A stretch of 64,000 bases of DNA. Origin: Bacteroidota bacterium (GTDB taxonomy: Bacteria; Bacteroidota; Bacteroidia; Chitinophagales; Chitinophagaceae). The stretch covers positions 44,147 through 108,146 of the forward strand of contig JAEZAM010000034.1 of assembly GCA_023430465.1 (NCBI GenBank). The letters run 5' to 3'. Made by a program: the position numbers and the translations under genes. The notes under the pieces are model-generated. The model ran no database searches and was not told the origin of the DNA. It saw nothing but the letters and a program-made list of their open reading frames with translations. This document shows positions 42,238-51,565 of this stretch, piece by piece (positions within the stretch are counted from its first letter, which is position 1; each line of letters begins with the position of its first letter).

Positions 42238-44832
42238 ATGAAAACAAACTTTACACTTTTTTTCTTACTTGTTGTCTGCCTCTTTTCATTCCGCCCTGCG
42301 GCATCGCAGTGTACGGCTGCGGAATTGAATTGGGATAACCTCGACTTTCTTCCTTCCAACAACACGAGGTACACAAGCTTTTATCCATCCGCCGCCTTTC
42401 CCTATACACAACACTTCGCGATCGGTACGAGAAAGGTGAGCTTCAGCATGGCGCCGGCCAACATCATTACACTGAATGGTGAGAATGGCAACAATACCGC
42501 GCATACGGGCAGTTTCGCTGCTGCGGGTGATGATGTTCATTTTACAACAAACTCCGCTGTGGCGTCCACCATCACTTTCACCTTTGACGCAGAAGTGGAA
42601 AATGTGCGCTTTTCGATCTTTGATGTGGACCAGAACCAGCGTGTGGCAATCGTTGCCACCGACGCCTCCAGCGGTTCCGAGAACATTGGTATGGTTCGCG
42701 CCAGCGGCACATCCGGCATTACTGTAGCAGGTTCTGGTACAGCCACACCGGTTGCTACCGGTTCAGGTGCAGACTATGCCGGCAATGATAATCGTGGTAC
42801 CATCAACATCAGCATCGCAGGGCCGGTGAAGCAGGTTGTGATCCGTCTCTCTGCCGCCGCTGGTGATGTATGGTTATCTGATATCGATGCCTGTGTCACT
42901 GGCAGCTTCGCCGTGAACTACCAGGCCATATCAAGGCCGTTCACCAATCAGCCACAATACGTGCTGGCTGTCGTCAACAACAACATCTATTATGTGGATC
43001 CCACAAACGGTCGCAGCTATTTTCTATTCAATGAACCGGGGCACAACAGGCTCAACTCAATGGCTTACGACCCATACAAGCGGGAAGTATATTACACATA
43101 CAGCCTTGGCTCTGATCCAAGAAATGACCGTACGCTGAAGAAATACAATGTTGATACAAAAACGATCAGCATTGTAATGCCGAACGTCAACGCATATGGA
43201 ATCCCTACCTATGAAAGCGGCGTGGAATCGGGGGCTGCTACATTTTATGGAGGATCATTGTACCTCGGCGTGGAAGGTTACACAGGTACAAGCGGAAGTG
43301 GCTCGTATGCAGCAGGGCGAAAGTCGACCATCTGGAAAATTGATTTTGATGCCGCAGGAAACCCGATCGCACCGGCAGTGCAGGTATGGGGCATTACGGC
43401 CGATAATGGAACGAATGCTCAGAATATTCATGACTGGAGCGATTTCGGGATCACCAACGGAAAACTCATCGATTTCGATGGCTCACAAAGCGGCGATATC
43501 CAGTACTTCCATACCGACCTGATGACGGGTGTACGCACAGATTACCTTCCGGCAGGCGGTGTCATACCCAGGCAGGTATCAATTGGGTGGGATGAAAAGC
43601 TTTACAATGTCGATAATGACATCGCACTGTATAATAACACAACCGGTGTAGGGGTACAATACGTAATGTTTGCTCCATTGGGGCCGGTGATTCCTACAGG
43701 TGGTGCAGCAAGTTGGGGTGATGCCGCAGGCCCCTACCGCCCCTTCCTGGATTTTGGTGATGCTCCTGCCAGCTATGATCCAAATCCACTCTCGCCTGCC
43801 TGCCATGATACCTTAACCCCAACCGTAGCAGGTCGCCGCACTAAAATGATCCTCGGCGCAAATGAAGATGTGGAATGGTTGAAAAAAGGATTCACCACGG
43901 TGGAAGATAATTTTGAAGATGGTCTTGCATTTGTTCCCCTGTTCGCACCGGCCTCTAACAATTACCTCGCCCGCGTATCTGTACTGAACAATACCGGGCA
44001 AAATGCCACCGTATGCGCCTGGCTGGACTACAACGGTAACGGTGTGTTCGACGCAAGCGAGGGTATTACACCCATCAACGTGTCTTCATCCGCGGCTGTT
44101 CAACTGATCGACCTGAACTGGCCGGGTATCGCTTCCTCCCTGCTTACAGGCTCCATGACCCATCTCCGCATCCGGATCACGGCTGCTTCGTTCGGTATGA
44201 ACCAGGCACATGCCACCGGCTATTACGACATGGGAGAGGTGGAAGACTATCAGGTGATCGTGAATGATTTTCCATTGCCTCATAACCTGCTCAGCTTTGA
44301 AGCACGGCCGACATCAGATAAAAAAGCATTACTTGAATGGACATGCACGGAAGAAACAGGCTTCATGGGCTATGATCTTGAAAGAAGCAGTAACGGCAGC
44401 GATTGGGAATGGATGAGTAGTGTTGCTGCAGCAGAGTTCAGGGGCACCCATAATTACACGATAACTGATCATCATCCTTTTCCCGGCAAGACATGGTATC
44501 GCCTCAGGTTGAAGGAGAACAACCAGGCGTATCGCTACAGCGCACTGCGCATGGTGAGCTTTAGCATGCCGGGAAAAATTATTTCACTTTATCCAAATCC
44601 TGCAAAGGATAAATTCAATCTGGTCATCAGCAACGGCAGTCGGCCTTCTGAAGTGGGGATCGATATTTATTCCATCTCTGGTGCTGTCGTATTGCACCAG
44701 CGAAGCAGGTTAGTCCCCGGGGAAAACATTGTCCCGGTTTCGGTTGATCCTGCGCTCCCGGCTGGCACCTACATCGTGCGCACAAAAGGGCAGTCGGGCG
44801 TGAATGATCAAAAGCTGGTGATTTACCGGTAA
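42238..44832 (+). CDS. large GEVED/propeller-like secreted protein with T9SS sorting domain
   Basis: The 864-residue protein has a signal peptide (KTNFTLFFLLVVCLFSFRPA) and a beta-rich first part. Next is a propeller-like region (NNNIYYVDPTNGRSYFLFN; GWDEKLYNVDNDIALYNNTT). A GEVED domain follows: DFGDAPASYDPNPLSPACHD, EDNFEDGLAFVPLFAPASNN, CAWLDYNGNGVFDASEGIT, DMGEVEDYQVIV. The C-terminus is a T9SS type A sorting domain: ISLYPNPAKDKFNLVIS ... PAGTYIVRTKGQ ... QKLVIYR. It is exported through the Por/Gld secretion machinery encoded at the right end of this window. Ligand unknown. Confidence 0.85.
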   Translation: MKTNFTLFFLLVVCLFSFRPAASQCTAAELNWDNLDFLPSNNTRYTSFYPSAAFPYTQHFAIGTRKVSFSMAPANIITLNGENGNNTAHTGSFAAAGDDVHFTTNSAVASTITFTFDAEVENVRFSIFDVDQNQRVAIVATDASSGSENIGMVRASGTSGITVAGSGTATPVATGSGADYAGNDNRGTINISIAGPVKQVVIRLSAAAGDVWLSDIDACVTGSFAVNYQAISRPFTNQPQYVLAVVNNNIYYVDPTNGRSYFLFNEPGHNRLNSMAYDPYKREVYYTYSLGSDPRNDRTLKKYNVDTKTISIVMPNVNAYGIPTYESGVESGAATFYGGSLYLGVEGYTGTSGSGSYAAGRKSTIWKIDFDAAGNPIAPAVQVWGITADNGTNAQNIHDWSDFGITNGKLIDFDGSQSGDIQYFHTDLMTGVRTDYLPAGGVIPRQVSIGWDEKLYNVDNDIALYNNTTGVGVQYVMFAPLGPVIPTGGAASWGDAAGPYRPFLDFGDAPASYDPNPLSPACHDTLTPTVAGRRTKMILGANEDVEWLKKGFTTVEDNFEDGLAFVPLFAPASNNYLARVSVLNNTGQNATVCAWLDYNGNGVFDASEGITPINVSSSAAVQLIDLNWPGIASSLLTGSMTHLRIRITAASFGMNQAHATGYYDMGEVEDYQVIVNDFPLPHNLLSFEARPTSDKKALLEWTCTEETGFMGYDLERSSNGSDWEWMSSVAAAEFRGTHNYTITDHHPFPGKTWYRLRLKENNQAYRYSALRMVSFSMPGKIISLYPNPAKDKFNLVISNGSRPSEVGIDIYSISGAVVLHQRSRLVPGENIVPVSVDPALPAGTYIVRTKGQSGVNDQKLVIYR

Positions 44833-44852
44833 AATATTCGTCCGTCCTCCCG

Positions 44853-44880
44853 GGCCGTACCATGTGGTGCGGCCTTTTTA
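44853..44880 (+). terminator. intrinsic terminator after the GEVED/T9SS gene
   Basis: GGCCGTACCA (44853-44862) pairs with TGGTGCGGCC (44865-44874) with one G-T pair, a two-base turn and then TTTTTA. Confidence 0.75.
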
Positions 44881-44888
44881 CGTATGTC

Positions 44889-44953
44889 TAAAGTCAAAAT
44901 TCAAAAGTTAAACGAGGCAGTTTTTACTTTTTAATTTTCACTTTTGACTTTAA
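44889..44953. repeat. AT-rich inverted repeat
   Basis: TAAAGTCAAAATTCAAAAG on the left is an imperfect complement of the AATTTTCACTTTTGACTTTA stretch on the right, spanning a short spacer. It lies just upstream of the permease gene and may be a dispersed intergenic element. Confidence 0.45.
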
Positions 44954-44967
44954 AGTATCTTCATCCC

Positions 44968-46341
44968 ATGACTTTAAAAAACAAACTGGGTCTCTTCGAT
45001 TTCTCGATGATTGTTATCAGCCTGGTGATCGGTATGGGTATATTCCGTGCACCGGCAAACGTTGCCGCGGCCTCACCAACCCCGCTGATTTTTTTCCTGG
45101 CCTGGTTTGCCGGTGGCGTTGTGGCACTCTGCGGCGCATTGACCTATGCGGAGATCGGTTCCCGTTTGCCTGTAACCGGAGGGTATTATAAAGTATTTTC
45201 CTACGCGTATCACCCGTCTATCGCCTTTGCCATCAACTGCGTGATCCTGGTATCAAACGCGGCTTCCGGCGCGGGTGTTGCCATCATCGGCAGCGAGTAC
45301 ATCACCGGTGTTCTGCTTCCTGCCTCGCGGGACCCGGAGTATCTTAAGATCGCTGCCAATGTAGATCACGTGAGAAATATCCAATTGGCTATCGCTATTG
45401 TTGCTATTGCCGTTTTTTATGTGGTTAATATGCTCGGCCTGCGGCTCAGCGCCAAAACCCAGAGCGTACTTACCGTCATCAAGATCGGCCTCGTGCTTCT
45501 CCTTATCGCACCACTATTCTTTGCAGATGCACCGCCTGTCCAACTCCTCTCACAGGATATCGATCCGGTTTTCAGTGAATACATCAAGGCTTTCGGTATT
45601 GGCCTCGTCGCTGTCAGCTTCACCTATGGCGGATACCAGCAAACGATCAATTTTGGTGGCGAAGTGGATCGCCCGAACCGCAACATCCCGAGAGGTATCT
45701 TCATTGGTATCACCGTCATCATCCTGCTATATCTCGCTATAAACTATGCCTATGTGCAGGTGATCGGGTTCGAGCAACTGAAAGAAAGCAAAAATATCGC
45801 GGCCATCATGGCTTCCAAAGTGCTCGGTATCGGTGCAGAACGTGTTCTGTCTGTTTTACTCTTTCTGAGTGTTCTCGCGTATGTGAATGTTCTGTTGCTT
45901 AGCAATCCCCGTGTGATGTTTGCAATGAGCGAGGACAAAATATTACCACCTTCATTCCAGCGGAGAAACAAACGCGGCGCTCTTGTTTTACCTCTCACAC
46001 TTTTCGCGGCACTGGCGGCGCTGATCGTATTCTGGGCCAAGGAATTTGATACACTGCTCAGCTTCACCATCTTTCTCGATTGCTTCGGTATGGTGCTTTC
46101 TGCGGGAAGTATATTTATTCTTAGAAAACGTACGGCCCATCTAAATGGTACCGGCATATTCACCATGAAGCTTTACCCGCTGCTGCCCATCATATTCATT
46201 GCTGCGTATACGTTCGTGGGTATCAGTTTATTTATTACAAAGCGGGCGGAATCCCTGACCGCACTCGGCGTGCTTGCCGCTTTCATGCTGCTGTATTTCA
46301 TCACGAATGCAGCGCACAAAAACACTACAACCTCCTCATGA
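44968..46341 (+). CDS. APC-family amino-acid permease
   Basis: ATG 44968 (TLKNKLGLFDFSMIVISLV) starts a protein of about 457 residues with around 12 membrane helices. The family start GMGIFRAPANVAAASPTP is the unwound TM1 region of LeuT-fold transporters; LTYAEIGSRLPVTGGYYKV is TM2. The end is a C-terminal hydrophobic repeat. The cargo is an amino acid, and the adjacent PLP enzyme suggests sulphur amino acids, but this is inferred from position only. TTG 44944 in the longer frame is less likely. Four bases overlap the next gene. Confidence 0.85.
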   Translation: MTLKNKLGLFDFSMIVISLVIGMGIFRAPANVAAASPTPLIFFLAWFAGGVVALCGALTYAEIGSRLPVTGGYYKVFSYAYHPSIAFAINCVILVSNAASGAGVAIIGSEYITGVLLPASRDPEYLKIAANVDHVRNIQLAIAIVAIAVFYVVNMLGLRLSAKTQSVLTVIKIGLVLLLIAPLFFADAPPVQLLSQDIDPVFSEYIKAFGIGLVAVSFTYGGYQQTINFGGEVDRPNRNIPRGIFIGITVIILLYLAINYAYVQVIGFEQLKESKNIAAIMASKVLGIGAERVLSVLLFLSVLAYVNVLLLSNPRVMFAMSEDKILPPSFQRRNKRGALVLPLTLFAALAALIVFWAKEFDTLLSFTIFLDCFGMVLSAGSIFILRKRTAHLNGTGIFTMKLYPLLPIIFIAAYTFVGISLFITKRAESLTALGVLAAFMLLYFITNAAHKNTTTSS

Positions 46342-47504
46342 GTTTCGATATTTCACATATCATCAATGAACTTGGTGAAGACCGTGCACAGTATTTCAAT
46401 GCCGTATCGCCGCCGATCGTCCAGGCCAGCAATTTCTCCTTTGATAAGGTCGATGATTTCGGCAAGGCATTCGAAGACGAAATGGCCGGTTACCTTTATA
46501 GCCGCGGTCTCAATCCGACCGTGGATATCCTTCGGAAAAAGCTGGCAGCCCTTGACCAGGCAGAGGATGCCCTCGTTTTCAACAGCGGCGCGGCCGCCAT
46601 CTTTGCCGGTGTATTGGCAAATGTAAAATCGGGCGATCACATCGTTTCCGTCCGCGCACCCTACTCATGGGCTCAAAAAATGTTCGATGTCATATTGCCC
46701 CGGTTCGGCGTAACCACTTCCTATATCGAGGGAGGTGATATCGCGGAATGGAAATCTGCCACCCGGAGTGAGACCAGTTTTTACTACCTCGAATCGCCCA
46801 ATAGTTGGGACTACCGTATTCAGCCTATTGCAGAAGTTGCGGCATTTGCCCGATCAAGGAATATCATCACCCTCATTGATAACAGCTACTGTACTCCGTT
46901 GCTGCAACCAGTTATACCATTGGGAATCGATATCGCTATGCAGACCGCTACCAAATACATCGGCGGCCACAGCGATACCCTCGGTGGTGTGCTCAGTGGA
47001 TCTCATGCGATGATGAAAAAGATCTTCGACAGCGAATACCTCAATATTGGCAGCGGTATCCAGCCATTCAATGCCTGGTTATTGCTGCGTGGGCTCCGCA
47101 CCCTGCCCATCAGGCTGGATCGGGTCATTGCATCTACAAAGAAGGTGGTGGATTTCCTCCGGCAGCACCCGCTGGTTGACCACCTGCTCTTCCCGTTCGA
47201 CAAGTCCTTTCCCCAATATGATCTTGCTAAACAACAAATGAAGGATGCCGGTGGTCTCGTCACCTTTTCCATTCGCGCAAGAGACAGGAATGGCATCGTC
47301 CGGTTTTGTGAAAGCCTGCAGCATTTCCTGATGGCGGTAAGCTGGGGTGGGCATGAATCGCTCATCATCCCAAAATGTGCCGGTATCCCGGAAGACAAAT
47401 TTGACCCCGACGATATCCAGCATCGTTCCGCCCGGATTTACATCGGACTGGAAGACCCTGAGTTTCTTATCGATGACCTCCGGCAGGCTTTTGACAAAAT
47501 ATAA
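46338..47504 (+). CDS. Cys/Met metabolism PLP-dependent enzyme (cystathionine-synthase/lyase-like)
   Basis: The gene overlaps the permease by four bases (ATGA) and is clearly co-transcribed. Fold-type I motifs are seen: YSRGLNPTVDILRKKLAALD, the cofactor-stacking region VFNSGAAAIFAGVL, IDNSYCTPLLQP and the lysine loop MQTATKYIGGHSDTLGGVLS with the PLP lysine in TKYIGGH. The end GLEDPEFLIDDLRQAF is conserved. The class covers cystathionine gamma-synthase, beta-lyases and methionine gamma-lyase; which reaction applies cannot be told from sequence alone. Confidence 0.85.
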   Translation: MSFDISHIINELGEDRAQYFNAVSPPIVQASNFSFDKVDDFGKAFEDEMAGYLYSRGLNPTVDILRKKLAALDQAEDALVFNSGAAAIFAGVLANVKSGDHIVSVRAPYSWAQKMFDVILPRFGVTTSYIEGGDIAEWKSATRSETSFYYLESPNSWDYRIQPIAEVAAFARSRNIITLIDNSYCTPLLQPVIPLGIDIAMQTATKYIGGHSDTLGGVLSGSHAMMKKIFDSEYLNIGSGIQPFNAWLLLRGLRTLPIRLDRVIASTKKVVDFLRQHPLVDHLLFPFDKSFPQYDLAKQQMKDAGGLVTFSIRARDRNGIVRFCESLQHFLMAVSWGGHESLIIPKCAGIPEDKFDPDDIQHRSARIYIGLEDPEFLIDDLRQAFDKI

Positions 47505-47538
47505 GGGCAGGGCAGGGCGATTCCACTTGATTTACATT

Positions 47539-47546
47539 TATTTTTG
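47539..47546 (+). promoter_or_regulatory. -7-like element before the TolC gene
   Basis: TATTTTTG fits TAnnTTTG and lies six bases upstream of ATG 47553. No convincing -33 is seen. Confidence 0.35.
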
Positions 47547-47552
47547 TTGGAT

Positions 47553-49007
47553 ATGAGAAAACTTATCCTGCTGGCTTGCTTTGGGCTACTGACGACTGGC
47601 TGTCTTGAAGCCCAGGAAAAATGGAACCTGCAACAGTGCGTGGAGTATGCACTCAAGAACAATATTTCTGTCAGGCAAACAGATCTGCAGGCACGGTTCT
47701 CTTCACTCAATTTGACGCAGAGCCGCGCCGCCCGGCTCCCCACTTTCAACTTCAATTCCAGCGCTGGTAACAGCTTTGGTCTTTCAGACAACCCTACCAC
47801 CGGTATCCTGGAGAACAACAGCTTCTTCAACGTCGGCGCGCAACTTCAATCACAGGTCACCCTGTTCAACTGGTTCTCCCGCAAGAACCAGATTGCCGCA
47901 GATGAACTGGCTTACCAGGCCGACCAGGAACAAACCCGGAAAGTGCAAAACGATGTAGCGCTGAATGTCGCGGTGGCTTACCTGCAGGTGTTGCTGGCGC
48001 GCGAACAGATCACCCTTTCTTCCATTATTTTACAGCAAACCACTTCCCAGCTCGAAAGCACACGCAAACAGGTGGAAGCCGGTAAGCTTCCTGAGCTCAA
48101 TGCTGCACAACTCGAAGCGCAGGCTGCTACTGATAGCTCAAATCTCATTACATCACAAGCTTCGGCCCAGCAGTTCATGCTTCAACTGAAGGCCCTGCTC
48201 AACCTGGACGCGGGCAGTCCTTTTGACATCGAGACACCACCAGTAGATGCTATTCCCGTGGAAAGCATCGCTGATCTGCTTCCTGAAAATGTCTATGCCT
48301 CTGCTGTTAAAAACCTCCCGCAGCAAAAAGTAAATGAGCTGCGTATTCTTTCCGCACAAAAAGACGTGCTGGTCGCACGGGCAGGGATGTATCCCACGAT
48401 CTCCGCCTTTGGCGGACTCGGCACAAACTATGTACACTTCAAACGGCGGGCATTATATAACCAGGTCATAGCCGGTTACCAGGATACGCCGCTGCGCGCT
48501 GATGCAGGAGGCGGTACATTTTATACAATCCAACAGCCCACCTTCTCCAACGGAACAACCGTTGTTGGCTATGTCAGGTCCGACAAGTTCGGCACACAGT
48601 TTCGCGAGAACTTTGGACAGAACATCGGCATCGGCCTCAGCATCCCGATCCTCAATGGACGGCAGGCCCGCACACAGTGGGAACGATCAAAATTGTCTGT
48701 CACGAATCTTGAGCTGACCAAGGAACAGGGCGATATGCAGCTCAAGCAGGATATCTATAAAGCTTACGTGGACGCAACCGCCGCCTTACAGAAATTCAAC
48801 GCCAATCAAAAGGGTGCGGCCACTGCCCAACGCGCGTATGACTATGCGCAGAAACGCTATGATGTGGGGCTGCTGTCAACTTACGAACTGCTGAATTCGC
48901 AAACAGCTTTGCAAACCGCAAGAACCAATTTGCTGTATGCGCAGTATGATTATGTTTTCAAAATTAAATTACTTGAATTTTATAAGGGCCAGGGCCTGAA
49001 GTTATAA
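47553..49007 (+). CDS. TolC-family outer-membrane efflux protein
   Basis: ATG 47553 (RKLILLACFGLLTTGCLEAQ) starts a signal. Two outer-membrane-efflux repeats follow, each with the helix pattern: LQQCVEYALKNNISVRQTDL and VQNDVALNVAVAYLQVLLAR in the first, and LTKEQGDMQLKQDIYKAYVD with RYDVGLLSTYELLNSQTALQ in the second. It forms the exit duct of a tripartite pump or type I-like system. The adaptor gene follows, but no pump gene. The frame to TTG 47544 adds only three residues and is not needed. Confidence 0.85.
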   Translation: MRKLILLACFGLLTTGCLEAQEKWNLQQCVEYALKNNISVRQTDLQARFSSLNLTQSRAARLPTFNFNSSAGNSFGLSDNPTTGILENNSFFNVGAQLQSQVTLFNWFSRKNQIAADELAYQADQEQTRKVQNDVALNVAVAYLQVLLAREQITLSSIILQQTTSQLESTRKQVEAGKLPELNAAQLEAQAATDSSNLITSQASAQQFMLQLKALLNLDAGSPFDIETPPVDAIPVESIADLLPENVYASAVKNLPQQKVNELRILSAQKDVLVARAGMYPTISAFGGLGTNYVHFKRRALYNQVIAGYQDTPLRADAGGGTFYTIQQPTFSNGTTVVGYVRSDKFGTQFRENFGQNIGIGLSIPILNGRQARTQWERSKLSVTNLELTKEQGDMQLKQDIYKAYVDATAALQKFNANQKGAATAQRAYDYAQKRYDVGLLSTYELLNSQTALQTARTNLLYAQYDYVFKIKLLEFYKGQGLKL

Positions 49008-49029
49008 GCCATTTGTACAAACGATTATT

Positions 49030-50397
49030 ATGAACAAGAAACTGAAGTGGGTATTGATCATTGCGGGAGTGCTGTTGCTCATTTTTATACTCGCGAAATT
49101 GTTCGGCGGAAAAAATGACGATGGTACAAAAGTGTCCGCCGAGAAAGTAACTCCACGTACGATCATTCAAACCGTTACCGCCAGCGGAAATATATATCCG
49201 GAAGTGGAGGTAAAGATCAGTCCCGATATCTCCGGCGAGATAACAGAGCTGAATGTGCAGGAAGGTGATAGTGTAAAAAAAGGACAGGTTCTCGCCCGTG
49301 TGTTTGCCGATATCTATGCCCTGCAACGGGATGAAGCCTCGTCCCAGGTGAACCAGTCGAGAGCTACCGTCAGCAACAGCGAAGCTGCCTTGCAGGCATT
49401 GGATGCAAATCTTAAACAGGCCCAACAGGCATATAACCGCAATAAGGCACTCTTTGATCAGAAAGTCATTTCCCAGGCCGAATTCGAGCAATTCGAAACA
49501 ACATTGCGGTCGGCTGAGGCAAATTACAATGCAGGAAAGCAGAATATCCGCAGCCTTCAGGCAACCGTGCAGGCTGCGCAGACGGGCCTTACGCGTGCCA
49601 ATAAGGATCTTGGTCGCGCCACACTCGTTGCTCCTATGGATGGCGTGATCTCATCCCTGCTGATCAAGAGGGGAGAGCGTGTTGCAGGAAACAGCTTCAA
49701 TGTGGGTACCGAGATGATGACCGTTGCGGATATGTCCGTACTGGAGGTGAGAGTGGATGTGGGTGAAAATGATATAGTAAAAGTCAGTATCGGTGACTCT
49801 GCCGACGTGAAAGTGGATGCCTACAACAATCGTAAATTTAAAGGAGTCGTAACGCAGATTGCCAGTTCAACAAAGACCACGGCTGCTTCCGCCATCAGCA
49901 ATGAGGTCACCAACTATGAAGTTCGCATCCGGCTTGACCGCAACTCGTACCAGGATCTTATTGATCCGGCCAACCCCAGAAAATTCCCCTTCCGGCCCGG
50001 TATGAATGCAAACGCGGATATCAAAACCATGCGTAAAACCAACGTGCTCGCCGTGCCTATCAGTGCGGTAAACGCAAGGGTAAAGGGTTCGGATAAAAGT
50101 ATGGCGGATAAAAAACAGGAAGCCGCCGGCAATACCGACGGCGCTGATGCAGGTGCAGAAGCTACCACGATGAGTGATGACCTGGAAGAAGTGGTCTTTA
50201 TCCTGCAACCTGATGGCAAAGTGAAGAAAATGGTTGTAACGTCCGGCATACAGGATATCAATTACATCGAGATCACCAGCGGGCTGAAAGGAGGCGAGCA
50301 GGTAATAACCGGGCCTTTTACCGCTATCAGCAAGACACTCAAGGACGGAGATAAAGTAAAGGTTGTGCCGAAGGAACAACTCTTTGAAAAGAAATAA
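49030..50397 (+). CDS. HlyD/MacA-type periplasmic adaptor
   Basis: An N-terminal membrane anchor (LKWVLIIAGVLLLIFILAKL) is followed by the adaptor fold: lipoyl half VTASGNIYPEVEVKISPDIS and GEITELNVQEGDSVKKGQV, a coiled coil (AEFEQFETTLRSAEANYNAG) and the beta-barrel VEVRVDVGENDIVKVSIGDS. A late segment has GIQDINYIEITSGLKGGEQV. The build is that of a MacA-like adaptor for an ABC or RND pump. It begins 22 bases after the TolC stop, and gpsA follows after six bases. No MacB-type pump is present here. Confidence 0.85.
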   Translation: MNKKLKWVLIIAGVLLLIFILAKLFGGKNDDGTKVSAEKVTPRTIIQTVTASGNIYPEVEVKISPDISGEITELNVQEGDSVKKGQVLARVFADIYALQRDEASSQVNQSRATVSNSEAALQALDANLKQAQQAYNRNKALFDQKVISQAEFEQFETTLRSAEANYNAGKQNIRSLQATVQAAQTGLTRANKDLGRATLVAPMDGVISSLLIKRGERVAGNSFNVGTEMMTVADMSVLEVRVDVGENDIVKVSIGDSADVKVDAYNNRKFKGVVTQIASSTKTTAASAISNEVTNYEVRIRLDRNSYQDLIDPANPRKFPFRPGMNANADIKTMRKTNVLAVPISAVNARVKGSDKSMADKKQEAAGNTDGADAGAEATTMSDDLEEVVFILQPDGKVKKMVVTSGIQDINYIEITSGLKGGEQVITGPFTAISKTLKDGDKVKVVPKEQLFEKK

Positions 50398-50403
50398 CTC
50401 TTT

Positions 50404-51447
50404 ATGGTTACAAGATTCGGGGTGATTGGAAGCGGGAGCTGGGCTACCGCCCTGGTGAAGATTCTTACGGATAACCTTCAACCGGTTAACTGGTGGATCA
50501 GGAACGAAAAGAATATAGAGTTCATCCTTACCCGGCATCATAATCCGTCCTACCTATCCTCGGTCAACCTGGATACATCACTTCTTCATATGTCAACCGA
50601 CATTCGCACTGTAGTGAAGCAATCCGAGATCCTCGTGGTAGGCATTCCATCCGCCTATGTGGTTGAAAGCTTTGCTGCACTGACCGCAGAAGACTGGAAG
50701 GACAAGCGTGTCGTATCAGCAGTCAAAGGTCTGCTACCCGCCAGGAATATCCTGCTCAACTATTATATGGAACAGGAGTTTGGCGTTCCACTTGATCACT
50801 ATTTCGCAGTGCTTGGTCCCTGCCATGCGGAAGAAGTAGCTGCGGAAAAATTATCTTACCTGACATTTTCCGGTGTTGACATGGCCGCGACAAATGACAT
50901 TGCCAGCTCATTTGCTACCCCCTATATCAACACCGTAGTAAACCATGATATCCTTGGCGTCCAATATGCCGCCGTATTGAAAAATATTTATGCACTTGGT
51001 GCTGGCATTGCCCACGGCCTTGATTACGGCGATAATTTCCTCAGCGTGTACATCGCCAATGCTGCAGATGAGATGGCCGTGTTTCTGAAAAGCTTTGGTG
51101 CAGAACACATCGTTGTGGGAGAGCACGACGAGGAGGAACACCCCGGCAGACGAAAGAGCCCGAACTATGCCGCATCGGTTTATCTCGGCGATCTCCTGGT
51201 AACTTCCTATTCATTGCACAGCCGCAACCGAAGCTTTGGCAATATGATCGGAAAAGGGTATTCGGTGAAGGCAACACAACTTGAGATGAACATGGTTGCG
51301 GAAGGCTACAACGCCGCCAAATGCATACATGTGATCAATCATCAAGTGAATGCACCCATCCCGATCGCAGAAACAATCTATCGTATACTCTGGGAAGGCG
51401 TCACGCCGCGGGAAGGATTTCGAAGTATTGAAGAGGTGATGGTGTAG
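50404..51447 (+). CDS. gpsA: NAD(P)-dependent glycerol-3-phosphate dehydrogenase
   Basis: The N-terminal nucleotide fold has FGVIGSGSWATALVKIL (GxGxxA) and ILVVGIPSAYVVESFA. Family markers are VSAVKGLLPARNI (catalytic lysine region), LGPCHAEEVA, GVQYAAVLKNIYALGAGIAH and the late RSFGNMIGKGYS with EGYNAAKCIHVI. It reduces dihydroxyacetone phosphate to sn-glycerol-3-phosphate, the backbone for membrane phospholipids. Length (347) is normal. It is only six bases after the adaptor gene, perhaps co-transcribed by accident of spacing. Confidence 0.88.
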   Translation: MVTRFGVIGSGSWATALVKILTDNLQPVNWWIRNEKNIEFILTRHHNPSYLSSVNLDTSLLHMSTDIRTVVKQSEILVVGIPSAYVVESFAALTAEDWKDKRVVSAVKGLLPARNILLNYYMEQEFGVPLDHYFAVLGPCHAEEVAAEKLSYLTFSGVDMAATNDIASSFATPYINTVVNHDILGVQYAAVLKNIYALGAGIAHGLDYGDNFLSVYIANAADEMAVFLKSFGAEHIVVGEHDEEEHPGRRKSPNYAASVYLGDLLVTSYSLHSRNRSFGNMIGKGYSVKATQLEMNMVAEGYNAAKCIHVINHQVNAPIPIAETIYRILWEGVTPREGFRSIEEVMV

Positions 51448-51546
51448 CAAGTGCGGAGTGCGGAGTGCGGACCTGCCTGCCGGCAGGCAGGGTGTGGAGA
51501 AGCGACGATCGCCGGCCCAACCTCCCTTCGACAGGCTCAGGGCAAG
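51448..51546. repeat. repeat cluster between convergent gpsA and hemW genes
   Basis: AGTGCGG occurs three times in tandem, followed by a perfect 20-bp palindrome CCTGCCTGCCGGCAGGCAGG (51472-51491). CCCTTCGACAGGCTCAGGGC plus three bases (51524-51546) is an exact copy of the element at 63815. This gene-free stretch may act as a bidirectional terminator. Confidence 0.65.
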
Positions 51547-51565
51547 CAACCTCAGCCGTCAGCCG

